Positions 26,970 to 35,857 of a DNA stretch of 64,000 bases are shown one piece after another (within the stretch, counting starts at the first letter, position 1; each line of letters opens with the position of its first letter). The notes under the pieces were generated by a model, which was not told where the DNA came from, did no database searches, and saw only the letters and a list, made by a program, of their open reading frames with translations. The position numbers and the translations under genes are program-made. Source of the DNA: MED-G105 sp039819085 (lineage in GTDB: Bacteria; Pseudomonadota; Alphaproteobacteria; Caulobacterales; Parvularculaceae); assembly GCA_039819085.1 (NCBI GenBank), contig JBCBSQ010000005.1:62001-126000 (forward strand), written 5' to 3'.

Positions 26970-28433
26970 ATGGCCCAACCATTGCGCCCACCCTGCGAAG
27001 ACAAGCTGCTGCCGGTTGCGCCGTGTCCGGATGAAGAGGGCGCCGAGCTGATAGATCCGGGCGTTCGCCGCCGCGTTCTTGCCGCTTGCATTCTCGCTTC
27101 CTCCATGACGTTCATCGACGGCTCGGCGCTCACTGTGGCGGCTCCCGCGATCAGCGCCGCCTTCGCAATGGATTTCGCCGCGCTGCAATGGATCTTCAAC
27201 GCCTATGTCCTCGCGCTGGCGGGATTGACGATGGCGGGCGGCGCGCTGGCTGACCACTACGGTCGGGCGCGCGCGTTAAGCGTCGGCGTGGCGGGTTTCG
27301 TCATCGCGTCGATCGCCTGCGCGATGGCGCCAAGCACTGAGGCGTTGATCGCCGGGCGACTGGCGCAAGGAATCGCCGGCGCATTGTTGACCCCCGCAAG
27401 CCTCGCGCTCATTGCGGCGGTTTATCCGAAGGACGAGCGGGGCGCCGCGATCGGCGCATGGGCCTCGGCCTCAGCTCTAACGACTGCAGCCGGACCATTG
27501 GTCGGCGGATGGTTGACGGAGACGCTCAGCTGGCGGTGGATTTTCTGGATCAACGCCCCCATCGCGGCCGGAAGCCTGGTTTTCTTGCGCGCCGCGCCGA
27601 AAGAGCGAACCTCGCCGCTCGCGTTCGACTTTGCCGGCGCGGGGCTTCTGACGTTGTCGCTGTCGGCGCTCGCGGGCTGTCTGGCGGCCTTGGCGCCAAG
27701 CGAATCGGCGGCGGGCGCGAGCGACGAGACGGGCAACGTTGCGCTTGCCGCGCTGACCGGAGCCATTGGGACGGGCGCCCTTGTTCTATTCGCGCGCCGT
27801 CTACGGCGCGCGCCGCATCCTCTTGCGCCGCCGGCGCTTTTGACAGACCCTTTATTCCTGCGCATCAACGCGGCGACGTTCGGTCTTTACGCCGGGCTGT
27901 CGATCCTCTTCTTCCTGTTGCCCTTCGAGTTGATCAGTGAAAGACGTTTCGGGGCGACGGTCGTTGGCGCAGCCTTCCTGCCGTTCACGCTCCTGGTCGG
28001 CGTCCTGTCGCAGCGGTTTGGCGAGCTTGCTGATCGGATCGGGGCGATGCGGATGATTGCTGCGGGCGCCGGCGTAGCTGCGCTTTCGTTTGCTTGGTTT
28101 GCGCTCGCCCGGCAAGCATCCGCTTTCATTGGCGTCGTCTTGCCTATGACGCTGCTCGGGCTCGCGTTCGCGCTTCTCGTGGCGCCATTGAGCGCAGCGG
28201 CGCTCAGCGCTGCGTCCGAGGCAGATCAGGGGATCGCGTCCGGCGTCAACAATACGGTCAGCCGAATTGCGCAAATGGCCGGCGTCGGCGTCGCGGCGGC
28301 GTTCATTTCGCGTCCGGACGGATTCGTCGTCGCGCTGTTCGTCGCGGGAGCGCTTGCGCTTAGCGCGGCGGTTGCGTCGAGTGGCGGGCCAATGACCGGC
28401 GTTACACGCCTGCGCCCATCAACCGGCGGGTGA
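26970..28433 (+). CDS. MFS drug-type exporter, DHA2 (EmrB/QacA) family
   Basis: This 487-residue membrane protein has about 14 transmembrane helices. It begins with a cytoplasmic tail, then LAACILASSMTFIDGSALTVAAP (helix 1, with the family Asp), followed by GGALADHYGRARAL (motif A) and GPLVGGWLTETLSWRWIFWIN (motif C region). DHA2 proteins export drugs, bile salts or metabolites using the proton gradient; the substrate is unknown. Its 3' end overlaps the convergent parB gene by 32 bases, so the last residues of both proteins share DNA. Confidence 0.92.
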   Translation: MAQPLRPPCEDKLLPVAPCPDEEGAELIDPGVRRRVLAACILASSMTFIDGSALTVAAPAISAAFAMDFAALQWIFNAYVLALAGLTMAGGALADHYGRARALSVGVAGFVIASIACAMAPSTEALIAGRLAQGIAGALLTPASLALIAAVYPKDERGAAIGAWASASALTTAAGPLVGGWLTETLSWRWIFWINAPIAAGSLVFLRAAPKERTSPLAFDFAGAGLLTLSLSALAGCLAALAPSESAAGASDETGNVALAALTGAIGTGALVLFARRLRRAPHPLAPPALLTDPLFLRINAATFGLYAGLSILFFLLPFELISERRFGATVVGAAFLPFTLLVGVLSQRFGELADRIGAMRMIAAGAGVAALSFAWFALARQASAFIGVVLPMTLLGLAFALLVAPLSAAALSAASEADQGIASGVNNTVSRIAQMAGVGVAAAFISRPDGFVVALFVAGALALSAAVASSGGPMTGVTRLRPSTGG

Positions 28434-29397
28434 CGTCATCAAGCTGGTCGAGCGTCAGATATTTGATGCGCACCTCGCCGCCGGCGCCCTTTTGATGATC
28501 GATTGACACCTCAAGGCCAAGAGCCGCGGCGAGATCATTTTCCAGCGCCCGTGTGTCCGCGTCTTTCAGCCCGCTGGCGGCGTCCGCTTGCTTTTCTTCA
28601 CTATCCGGCGGAGCGCGGCGACGTGAAGCGTTCGGCCGTCCGCTCACGGACTGAACGAGGCGCTCCGTATCGCGCACTGAAAGGCCGCGCGCGAGCACAG
28701 CGCCGAGGGACGCGTCCGGGTCCGGCGCGCCCAGAAGCGCGCGCGCATGGCCCATTGTGATTTCATTCGCGCGTAGCGCATCGAGGCACCGTTCCGGCAA
28801 CATCAAAAGCCGCATGATGTTCGCCACATGGCTGCGTGATTTGCCGACCGCCCGGGCGATCTCCTCTTGCGTACGCCCATAATGCTCGGAAAGTCGCTGA
28901 TAAGCTTGCGCTTCTTCCACGGCGTTTAGATCGACCCGTTGGACATTTTCAATGAGCGCGATTTCAGCGGTTTCCTCATCCGTCAAAGTACGGATGATTA
29001 CCGGCACTTCATGCAGTTGCGCGCGCTGTGCGGCGCGCCAGCGCCGCTCGCCTGCGACGATCTCGTAATTGTCAGTCCCGACGGGCCGCACCAGGATTGG
29101 CTGCAGCATGCCGCGCGCGCTTATCGACTCGGCAAGCTCCGCAAGCGCATCTTCATTAAAGACGCGTCGCGGCTGATCCGGATTTGCGCGCAGGAATTCG
29201 ATCGGCAGCGTCGCCTGGCGACGCGCGTCCGCTGGTGGCTCGGTGTCGGAAGGCTCCTCCACTCCGCCCTCAGCTTTCGCCGGCGCATCCGCAGGCGACA
29301 AGTCCCCCAAAAGCGCGTCGAGACCGCGCCCGAGACCGCCCCGCGCGGCGCCGGACGATTCCGTCGATCGATTGCGTGTTTTCGCCATCGCCGCCAT
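28402..29397 (-). CDS. parB: Chromosome-partitioning protein ParB
   Basis: This protein of about 331 residues is a CTP-dependent DNA clamp that loads at parS and spreads along the origin region. It has GLGRGLDALLGD near the N-terminus, the CTP-binding boxes (VAGERRWRAAQ and IALIENVQRVDLNAVEEA), and a helix-turn-helix (RTQEEIARAVGKSRSHVANI) that reads parS. A C-terminal dimer domain ends in RRLMGAGV. Of several ATGs, 29397 has a GGAG seven bases away; 29400 and 29388 are alternatives. It follows parA by 13 bases. Six parS sites lie 1.4-4.1 kb upstream. Confidence 0.97.
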   Translation of the reverse strand: MAAMAKTRNRSTESSGAARGGLGRGLDALLGDLSPADAPAKAEGGVEEPSDTEPPADARRQATLPIEFLRANPDQPRRVFNEDALAELAESISARGMLQPILVRPVGTDNYEIVAGERRWRAAQRAQLHEVPVIIRTLTDEETAEIALIENVQRVDLNAVEEAQAYQRLSEHYGRTQEEIARAVGKSRSHVANIMRLLMLPERCLDALRANEITMGHARALLGAPDPDASLGAVLARGLSVRDTERLVQSVSGRPNASRRRAPPDSEEKQADAASGLKDADTRALENDLAAALGLEVSIDHQKGAGGEVRIKYLTLDQLDDVTRRLMGAGV

Positions 29398-29410
29398 CAT
29401 TCCGCTCCGG

Positions 29411-30217
<807 letters not shown>

Positions 30218-30274
30218 AAACTCATCCAATTGCCCAAAGCGCGAAGGTGCGCGCAAGTCATCCCTTGCACCGCG

Positions 30275-30925
30275 CTACGCTGATTTGCGCGATATGTCGC
30301 GCAGGATCAGGATTTTCGAGCCTGACTGGGTCAAACTCTCGCGCGTCTCAGCAGACATACGCCAATATTTTGTGGCATGCGTCAATTCTTCGTCCACATC
30401 TTGTCCTTTTGGAAATATGCAAACCGTCTTTGGGCCGGCGATCTCGGTAGCCAACTCCAGTAGCTTCGGCAGCGCCGCTAGCGCCCTCGCGGTGATCACG
30501 TCCGGCGCGCGCCGACCGATGGTTTCGATCCGCGCCGCCTCGACCGAAACACCTTTGAGGCCCATAGCCGTCGCGGCGGCGGTCAAGAAGGCGGCCTTCT
30601 TCTTGGTCGATTCAACAAGCGTGACGCCAAGTTCGCGGTCCGCAAACATCGCAGCGAGCACCAGGCCAGGGAATCCGGCGCCGCTCCCAAGGTCAATCAG
30701 CGTGCGGGCCTCGGCGGGGATCAACGCCGCCAATTGCGCGCTGTCCCGGAAATGGCGTGACCAACGCGTCGGCAGGGTCGATCGCGCCACAAGATTCATC
30801 CGCTCCGCGGCGTCCAATAACGTGCGATCAAACGCGTCCAGCCGCTGCATCGTTTCACGTGAAACGGCGAACTCAGCGGCGAAGTCATCCGGACCATAGG
30901 TGTCGGCCAAAGGGGCGCGCTCCAT
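30275..30925 (-). CDS. rsmG: 16S rRNA (guanine-527-N7)-methyltransferase RsmG (GidB)
   Basis: This 216-residue S-adenosylmethionine-dependent enzyme modifies G527 of 16S rRNA. The SAM-binding motif LIDLGSGAGFPGLVLA and the following LVESTKKKAAFL are clear. The N-terminal VSRETMQRLD is encoded over a parS site at 30851-30866. It lies between mnmG and parA on the minus strand, the classical gid-par order. Confidence 0.96.
   Translation of the reverse strand: MERAPLADTYGPDDFAAEFAVSRETMQRLDAFDRTLLDAAERMNLVARSTLPTRWSRHFRDSAQLAALIPAEARTLIDLGSGAGFPGLVLAAMFADRELGVTLVESTKKKAAFLTAAATAMGLKGVSVEAARIETIGRRAPDVITARALAALPKLLELATEIAGPKTVCIFPKGQDVDEELTHATKYWRMSAETRESLTQSGSKILILRDISRKSA
30851..30866. promoter_or_regulatory. 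parS site 1 (inside rsmG)
   Basis: CGTTTCACGTGAAACG matches the universal parS palindrome TGTTTCACGTGAAACA at 14 of 16 positions, differing only at the outermost bases. It lies in the 5' part of rsmG and encodes part of VSRET. Confidence 0.93.
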
Positions 30926-30997
30926 CGACGGACGCGCGGTCTATCGCCGAGCGCGCAATCTGGGAAGGCCAAAGTTTTCGACAATAGCCCCGGCGGG

Positions 30998-32914
30998 CTA
31001 CCCCGCCCGTCGGGCGTCATTGCGCTTGACCCAGGCGAGCACCACCGCGAGCGCAGCTGGCGTCACGCCCTCTACCCTCCCAGCCTGGCCGAGGGTCAGC
31101 GGTCGAGCCGCCAAGAGACGCTGACGCGCTTCAGCCGACAGGCCGTCGATCTCCTCATACGGCAAGTCGGCGGGCAACTTCAGATCTTCATCCCGCTTAA
31201 ACGCCACGATATCCGCTTCCTGGCGATCGAGGTATCCGGCATAGAGCGCCTCAATCTCCAATTGCTCGACAATGTCCCCGGAAAGATCGCCGAGCTCTGG
31301 CCAGATGCCGCAGACGTCCCGAAATGAGACATTCGGCAGGCTCAAGAGATCAAAGACGTTCCGCCGCCGCCCGTCTTGATTAATCTTAACGCCTCGTCGC
31401 GCCGCCTCAGTGGGCGTCAATTCCAGCGCCCGCGCCATCTCGCGCGCCTCGGACAGGCGACGCCGTTTCACGTGAAACGCCTGCGACCGCTCTGATCCGA
31501 CAAGGCCAATCTCATCGCCGGCCGGCGTCAGCCGCTGGTCCGCGTTGTCCGCCCGCAGCGTGAGCCGGTACTCAGCGCGGCTGGTGAATATCCGATAGGG
31601 TTCGGTCACGCCGCGAGTCGTCAGGTCGTCAATCAGAACCCCGATATAGCCCTCCGACCGGCCGATAATGAAAGGCTCTCCGCCGGCGGTTTGAAGCGCC
31701 GCATTCGCGCCCGCCATCAGGCCTTGCGCAGCGGCCTCCTCATAGCCTGTGGTGCCATTGATCTGGCCCGCCAGAAAAAGCCCTCCGACCGGTTTCGTCT
31801 CAAGGGTCGGAAAAAGATCGCGCGGATCGACATAGTCATATTCGATCGCGTAGCCGTATCGCAGCACCCGCGCGCCTTCGAGCCCGGGGATCGTCCGCAG
31901 AAATGCGGCCTGCGCGTCTTCCGGCAGCGACGTTGAGATGCCGTTTGGATAGACGACCTCGGTGTCGAGCCCCTCCGGCTCCAGGAAGATTTGATGACTG
32001 TCCCGCTCCGCAAAGCGCACGACTTTGTCCTCGATCGAGGGACAGTACCGCGGACCACGTCCCGAGATCTCGCCCCCATAAACGGCGGAGCGGGCGATAT
32101 TCGTTTCGATAATGCGGTGCGTTTCACGTGAAGTGTGCGTGATCCCGCATTCAATCTGCGGCACTCTGATTTTGTCTGTCAGGAATGAGAACGGGACCGG
32201 ATCCGCGTCGGCTGGCTGCCGCTCCAGGCGCGGCCAATCGATGGTCCGGCCGTCAAGGCGGGCCGGAGTGCCGGTTTTCAGTCGACCCATGCGAAAGCCG
32301 GCGGCGTACAGCCTGTCCGAGAGACGAAGCGCCGGCGGCTCGACCCCCTCCTCCGTCGACGCGCCACGCGCCCGACCGGCCGGAATACGCCGATCGCCGA
32401 TATGAATGACGCCCTTCAGGAAAGTGCCTGTGGTGAGCACCACAGCTCCGGCGCTAATTTCATCGCCATTCGCAAGCACGACGCCCGTGACGGTTTCACG
32501 TGAAACGCCGCCCGGGGTTGGCGCCGCCGGGGCGACAATGAAGTCCTCCACCGCGCCTTCAATCACCTCAAGGCCCGCCGTCGCGTCAATCGCGGCCTGC
32601 ATGGCCTGACGATAAAGCTTGCGATCCGCCTGCGCGCGCGGCCCCCGCACCGCCGGACCTTTCGACCTGTTCAGCATGCGGAACTGGATGCCCGCCTGAT
32701 CGATGACCCGGCCCATCAGGCCGTCGAGCGCATCGACTTCCCGAACGAGATGCCCTTTCCCGAGCCCGCCAATGGCCGGATTGCAGGACATTTCGCCGAT
32801 CGTCGCCCGCGAATGGGTGACGAGCGCCGTCTTCGCGCCAAGCCGCGCCGCCGCCGCCGCCGCCTCGCAGCCGGCGTGCCCGCCTCCAATGACAATGACG
32901 TCGTATCCGCTCAT
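30998..32914 (-). CDS. mnmG: tRNA uridine-34 5-carboxymethylaminomethyl modification enzyme MnmG (GidA)
   Basis: This 638-residue FAD protein works with MnmE to modify the wobble uridine of tRNAs. The FAD-binding start is YDVIVIGGGHAGCEAA. Further family marks are SCNPAIGGLGKGHLVREVDALDGLMG (quoted by its core GGLGKGHLVRE), RYCPSIEDK and NGTTGYEEAAAQGL. The start at 32914 (GAGG eight bases upstream) is preferred to a longer frame opening at 33022. Three parS sites lie within the gene (encoding GVSRET, TSRET and FHVKR) and one lies just upstream. Confidence 0.97.
   Translation of the reverse strand: MSGYDVIVIGGGHAGCEAAAAAARLGAKTALVTHSRATIGEMSCNPAIGGLGKGHLVREVDALDGLMGRVIDQAGIQFRMLNRSKGPAVRGPRAQADRKLYRQAMQAAIDATAGLEVIEGAVEDFIVAPAAPTPGGVSRETVTGVVLANGDEISAGAVVLTTGTFLKGVIHIGDRRIPAGRARGASTEEGVEPPALRLSDRLYAAGFRMGRLKTGTPARLDGRTIDWPRLERQPADADPVPFSFLTDKIRVPQIECGITHTSRETHRIIETNIARSAVYGGEISGRGPRYCPSIEDKVVRFAERDSHQIFLEPEGLDTEVVYPNGISTSLPEDAQAAFLRTIPGLEGARVLRYGYAIEYDYVDPRDLFPTLETKPVGGLFLAGQINGTTGYEEAAAQGLMAGANAALQTAGGEPFIIGRSEGYIGVLIDDLTTRGVTEPYRIFTSRAEYRLTLRADNADQRLTPAGDEIGLVGSERSQAFHVKRRRLSEAREMARALELTPTEAARRGVKINQDGRRRNVFDLLSLPNVSFRDVCGIWPELGDLSGDIVEQLEIEALYAGYLDRQEADIVAFKRDEDLKLPADLPYEEIDGLSAEARQRLLAARPLTLGQAGRVEGVTPAALAVVLAWVKRNDARRAG
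31464..31479. promoter_or_regulatory. parS site 2 (inside mnmG)
   Basis: CGTTTCACGTGAAACG, 14 of 16 matches to consensus parS. On the coding strand it reads through F-H-V-K-R of mnmG. Confidence 0.93.
32121..32136. promoter_or_regulatory. parS-like site 3 (inside mnmG, degenerate right arm)
   Basis: CGTTTCACGTGAAGTG keeps the left arm and the central TTTCACGTGAA, but the right arm has GTG where ACA is expected. It encodes T-S-R-E-T. Probably a weak site or a decaying one. Confidence 0.65.
32492..32507. promoter_or_regulatory. parS site 4 (inside mnmG)
   Basis: GGTTTCACGTGAAACG, 14 of 16 matches to consensus. It encodes V-S-R-E-T in mnmG. Confidence 0.92.
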
Positions 32915-33005
32915 CCGTCGCGCCTCGAACTGCCTTGCCCGCACGTTCCCCAACAAGAGCGACGCATATAGAAGCGCCGACCCACAGACGCCAGCGGCTG
33001 GCGTA

Positions 33006-33021
33006 TTTTTCACGTGGAACA
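33006..33021. promoter_or_regulatory. parS site 5 (between mnmE and mnmG)
   Basis: TTTTTCACGTGGAACA, 14 of 16 matches. It lies in the gap of 131 bases between mnmE and the chosen mnmG start, so it is the only copy outside coding sequence. Confidence 0.8.
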
Positions 33022-33045
33022 TCAGCCAGCGGGCTGACCGGATCT

Positions 33046-34425
33046 TTACTTGCCGATACAGAAACTGGCGAAGATTTCGCCGAGCACGTCCTCCACATCC
33101 ACCGCGCCGATGATCCGACCGAGCGCGCGGGCGGCGAGCCGAATGTCTTCTGCGGCGAGTTCCGGCGCGTCATCCATCTTCTGGAGGGCCCTTGCGATCG
33201 CCGCGCTTGCGTCCCTCACCGCCGCAACGTGACGGGGCCGGGTCAACGCGCCTTCGCTCTCCACGCCGGCGAGATCATCGATCCGCCGTCCTATCGCTTC
33301 AGCGAGCGCGCTGACGCCCTCGCCCGCAAGAGAAGAGACAGCGAAAGTCCGAAGCGCCATACCGGCGCGTTTGGCCGCTTGCGTCGTCGCCGCCGCCGCA
33401 TTCGGGAGGTCCTGCATCGTCCACACCAGAAAGTCGCCGTCTTCGGCCATCGCTAGCGTTTCACGTGAAACATCCGCAAACGGATCGACTAGCAGAAGGC
33501 GCAAATGCGCCGCCTTCGCCGCGATTTCCGTGCGTCTGATGCCTTCGCGTTCAATGGCCCCGTCCGGCGCATTCCGCACGCCCGCCGTATCGAAAACGCT
33601 CGCCAGCCGCCCGGCGAAGTCCATCCGCACCTCAACCAAATCGCGCGTTGTGCCCGGAACATCCGAGACGATCGCGCGATCATCGCCCGCCAGCCGATTG
33701 AGGAGCGATGACTTGCCGGCGTTCGGCGCGCCGATCAGCGCGATGCGAACGCCTTCGCGCAGCGCGCTCGCCCGCGCCGCTTCCGCTTCGCTTTCGGACA
33801 GTTCGACCGCCAATGCCTCCAATTCAGGTCGAGCCGCCGCAGCGCTCGCCGGCGCGTCCTCTTCGTCCGCAAAATCGATCGAGGCTTCGAAGAGCGCCGC
33901 GGCGCGGATCAGACGCCGGCGCCACCGCTCAGCGCGATCAGACAGCCGGCCGCCGAATTGCCCAAGCGCCTGCGCGCGCTGCGCGGAGGTTTCCGCATCC
34001 AGAAGATCGGCGAGCCCTTCGACCTGCGCCAGATCCAGCTTTCCCGCCAGCAGCGCCCTTTTTGTGAATTCTCCAGGCGCCGCAGGACGCGCGCCGAGGG
34101 CGACAAGCGCCGAATAGAGATCGCGCTCGACGGCTCGCGACCCATGCAGATGCAGCTCAACGACGTCTTCCCCGGTGAAGCTCGCGGGTCCGTCGAAAAG
34201 TATGGCCAGTCCTTCGTCCAGAGTATGGCCGGATGCGGGATCGACGAATCGCCGAAGCGAGGCGATTCGCGGACGCGGAGACGGTCCGGGCGCAAGTCGC
34301 CCAAAGATCGAAAATGCGCCGGGTCCGGACACTCGGTAGACGGCGACGCCGGCTTTGCCCGCGCCGGACGCGCGCGCGAAGATCGTCTCACGCCTCACGA
34401 CCGCGGTCTCCTGTTCGGAAGACAA
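33046..34425 (-). CDS. mnmE: tRNA modification GTPase MnmE (TrmE)
   Basis: This 459-residue GTPase partners MnmG in wobble-uridine modification. The N-terminal folate-binding domain reads TIFARASGAGKAGVAVYRVSG, followed by FTGEDVVELHLHGS. The G domain has G1 GAPNAGKSSLLN, G2/G3 VPGTTRDLVE and DTAG. The C-terminus is the invariant FCIGK. A parS site near the 3' half encodes DVSRET. The NKxD G4 motif is not obvious (WTMQDLPN is at that place), which deserves a check. Confidence 0.96.
   Translation of the reverse strand: MSSEQETAVVRRETIFARASGAGKAGVAVYRVSGPGAFSIFGRLAPGPSPRPRIASLRRFVDPASGHTLDEGLAILFDGPASFTGEDVVELHLHGSRAVERDLYSALVALGARPAAPGEFTKRALLAGKLDLAQVEGLADLLDAETSAQRAQALGQFGGRLSDRAERWRRRLIRAAALFEASIDFADEEDAPASAAAARPELEALAVELSESEAEAARASALREGVRIALIGAPNAGKSSLLNRLAGDDRAIVSDVPGTTRDLVEVRMDFAGRLASVFDTAGVRNAPDGAIEREGIRRTEIAAKAAHLRLLLVDPFADVSRETLAMAEDGDFLVWTMQDLPNAAAATTQAAKRAGMALRTFAVSSLAGEGVSALAEAIGRRIDDLAGVESEGALTRPRHVAAVRDASAAIARALQKMDDAPELAAEDIRLAARALGRIIGAVDVEDVLGEIFASFCIGK
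33457..33472. promoter_or_regulatory. parS site 6 (inside mnmE)
   Basis: CGTTTCACGTGAAACA, 15 of 16 matches to consensus, the best copy in the window. It encodes V-S-R-E-T in the G domain of mnmE, downstream of G3. Confidence 0.95.
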
Positions 34426-34434
34426 TGGGCGTAC

Positions 34435-34689
34435 TTACTTCTTCTTGGCGGCGGCGCCGGCGCCTGACATCGCAGCGCCCATGAGCCCCTGAAAGGCGTC
34501 GAGGCCCTTGCCGCTCATCTCAATCCATTGCTGAACGAGGCGTTCCGGATCCGCGAGCGTCTCCATGTTTTCTTTCGCCCGCTTCGTCATTTCCGCGACG
34601 ATCATTTGGTTCAACGGTTCAACGTTCGGCATGCCGAGAAACGCCCGAGCCTCTTCCGGCGAACATTCGATGTTTATGTTGATCTGCAT
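34435..34689 (-). CDS. Small DUF6489-type protein
   Basis: This 84-residue protein begins MQININIECSPEEARAFLGMP and ends in a flexible Gly/Ala/Lys tail (AGAAAKKK). It resembles a small uncharacterised alphaproteobacterial family that I recall as DUF6489. The gene ends 10 bases before mnmE starts in the reading direction, so it is the upstream gene of an mnmE-mnmG-rsmG-parA-parB run. Function is unknown. The predicted helices (PLNQMIVAEMTKRAKENMETL) suggest a small soluble helical protein. Confidence 0.75.
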   Translation of the reverse strand: MQININIECSPEEARAFLGMPNVEPLNQMIVAEMTKRAKENMETLADPERLVQQWIEMSGKGLDAFQGLMGAAMSGAGAAAKKK

Positions 34690-34866
34690 GGCGCGGCGCT
34701 CCTCTTCGCGGACGTTCGACCGCCGTCGATGCGGCGTGCGGCTAACGTCGTATCCCGCGGCGCGAGGCGCAAGCCGACAGCCTCAAATTCAGCGCGACAG
34801 GATTTTGCTTGCCTGCTCGCCTCCCGTCGCCAAGATCCCGCCGAAACCCGAAAAGGAGGCGCCGCA

Positions 34867-35841
34867 ATGGCTCGCCGCTACACGACGATCGCCCTTTTTC
34901 TCAGCCTCGCTGCGCTTTTCGGCTGCGCGGACGACGCCGAGAGCCAGCCTCGCCCGAGCCATGCGGCGCAGAGTTCCGGCGGCGGATGGACAATTGATCC
35001 CGACCTCACGGTCAACGGCTTTCTGGACTGTCTGGAGGCGCGGGGCCTGTCCATCGTGTCAGCGCACCGCGGGGGCCCCGCAACCGGCGTTCCGGAAAAC
35101 TCCCTCGCCTCGTTCGAGCGCACGCTCGACAGCGCGCCGGCGCTGATGGAGTTCGATGTCGCCACCTCAAAGGACGGCGTTGTCTTTCTCTTGCACGACG
35201 ACACGCTTGAGCGGACGACCACGGGCGGCGGCGTTGCGGCCGAGATGACGTGGAGCGAAATCAGCTCGGTGAGGTTAACCGATCCGGACGGCCGCACGAC
35301 GGACGCTGCGCCGCCGACCTTCGCCGACGCCCTCGCCGCCCTGAAGGACCGCACCTTCGCCCAGGTGGACTTCAAGCGGTCGACGCGGTTTGAGGACGTG
35401 ATCGATGAGATCCGCCGTCAGGACGCGGCCGATCGCGTTGTCCTCATCGCCTACACATTGGCGCAAGCGAAACGGCTGCACCGCCTCGCGCCTGACATGA
35501 TGATCTCCTTGTCGATGGAGACGCCCGATCGACTGGAGGCCGCGCGGGCGCAAGGCCTGCCCGACGACCGGCTTCTTGGCTTCACAGGCACGCGGAGCGC
35601 CAATGCGGACCTGAATGAAACGCTTGACGCCGCTGACGTGGAAACGATCTTCGGGACTCTCGGCGGGCGAAACTCGATCGACCGCGCCATCGCCGCAAGC
35701 GGAGAAGAAAGTCGTTACGCCGAGATTGCGGCGCTTGGCGTCGACATTATCGCCACTGACCGGCCGATCGCCGCGCACCGGGCCCTCTTGGCGGCAGACC
35801 GCGGCGCGGAAGAGGGAATGTGCGGAGTGAAACGACAGTGA
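34867..35841 (+). CDS. Glycerophosphodiester phosphodiesterase, lipoprotein
   Basis: This 324-residue protein carries a lipoprotein signal (LFLSLAALFGC, Cys at 20) and a GDPD TIM barrel. The catalytic and metal ligands are visible in SAHRGG, PENS, EFDVATSKDG and LHDDTLERTTTG. GDPDs release alcohols from glycerophosphodiesters derived from phospholipids. Membrane anchoring suggests periplasmic lipid turnover. The start is fixed by AAAGGAGG seven bases before the ATG. Confidence 0.92.
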   Translation: MARRYTTIALFLSLAALFGCADDAESQPRPSHAAQSSGGGWTIDPDLTVNGFLDCLEARGLSIVSAHRGGPATGVPENSLASFERTLDSAPALMEFDVATSKDGVVFLLHDDTLERTTTGGGVAAEMTWSEISSVRLTDPDGRTTDAAPPTFADALAALKDRTFAQVDFKRSTRFEDVIDEIRRQDAADRVVLIAYTLAQAKRLHRLAPDMMISLSMETPDRLEAARAQGLPDDRLLGFTGTRSANADLNETLDAADVETIFGTLGGRNSIDRAIAASGEESRYAEIAALGVDIIATDRPIAAHRALLAADRGAEEGMCGVKRQ

Positions 35842-35857
35842 AGCCAGTAAACCGACA

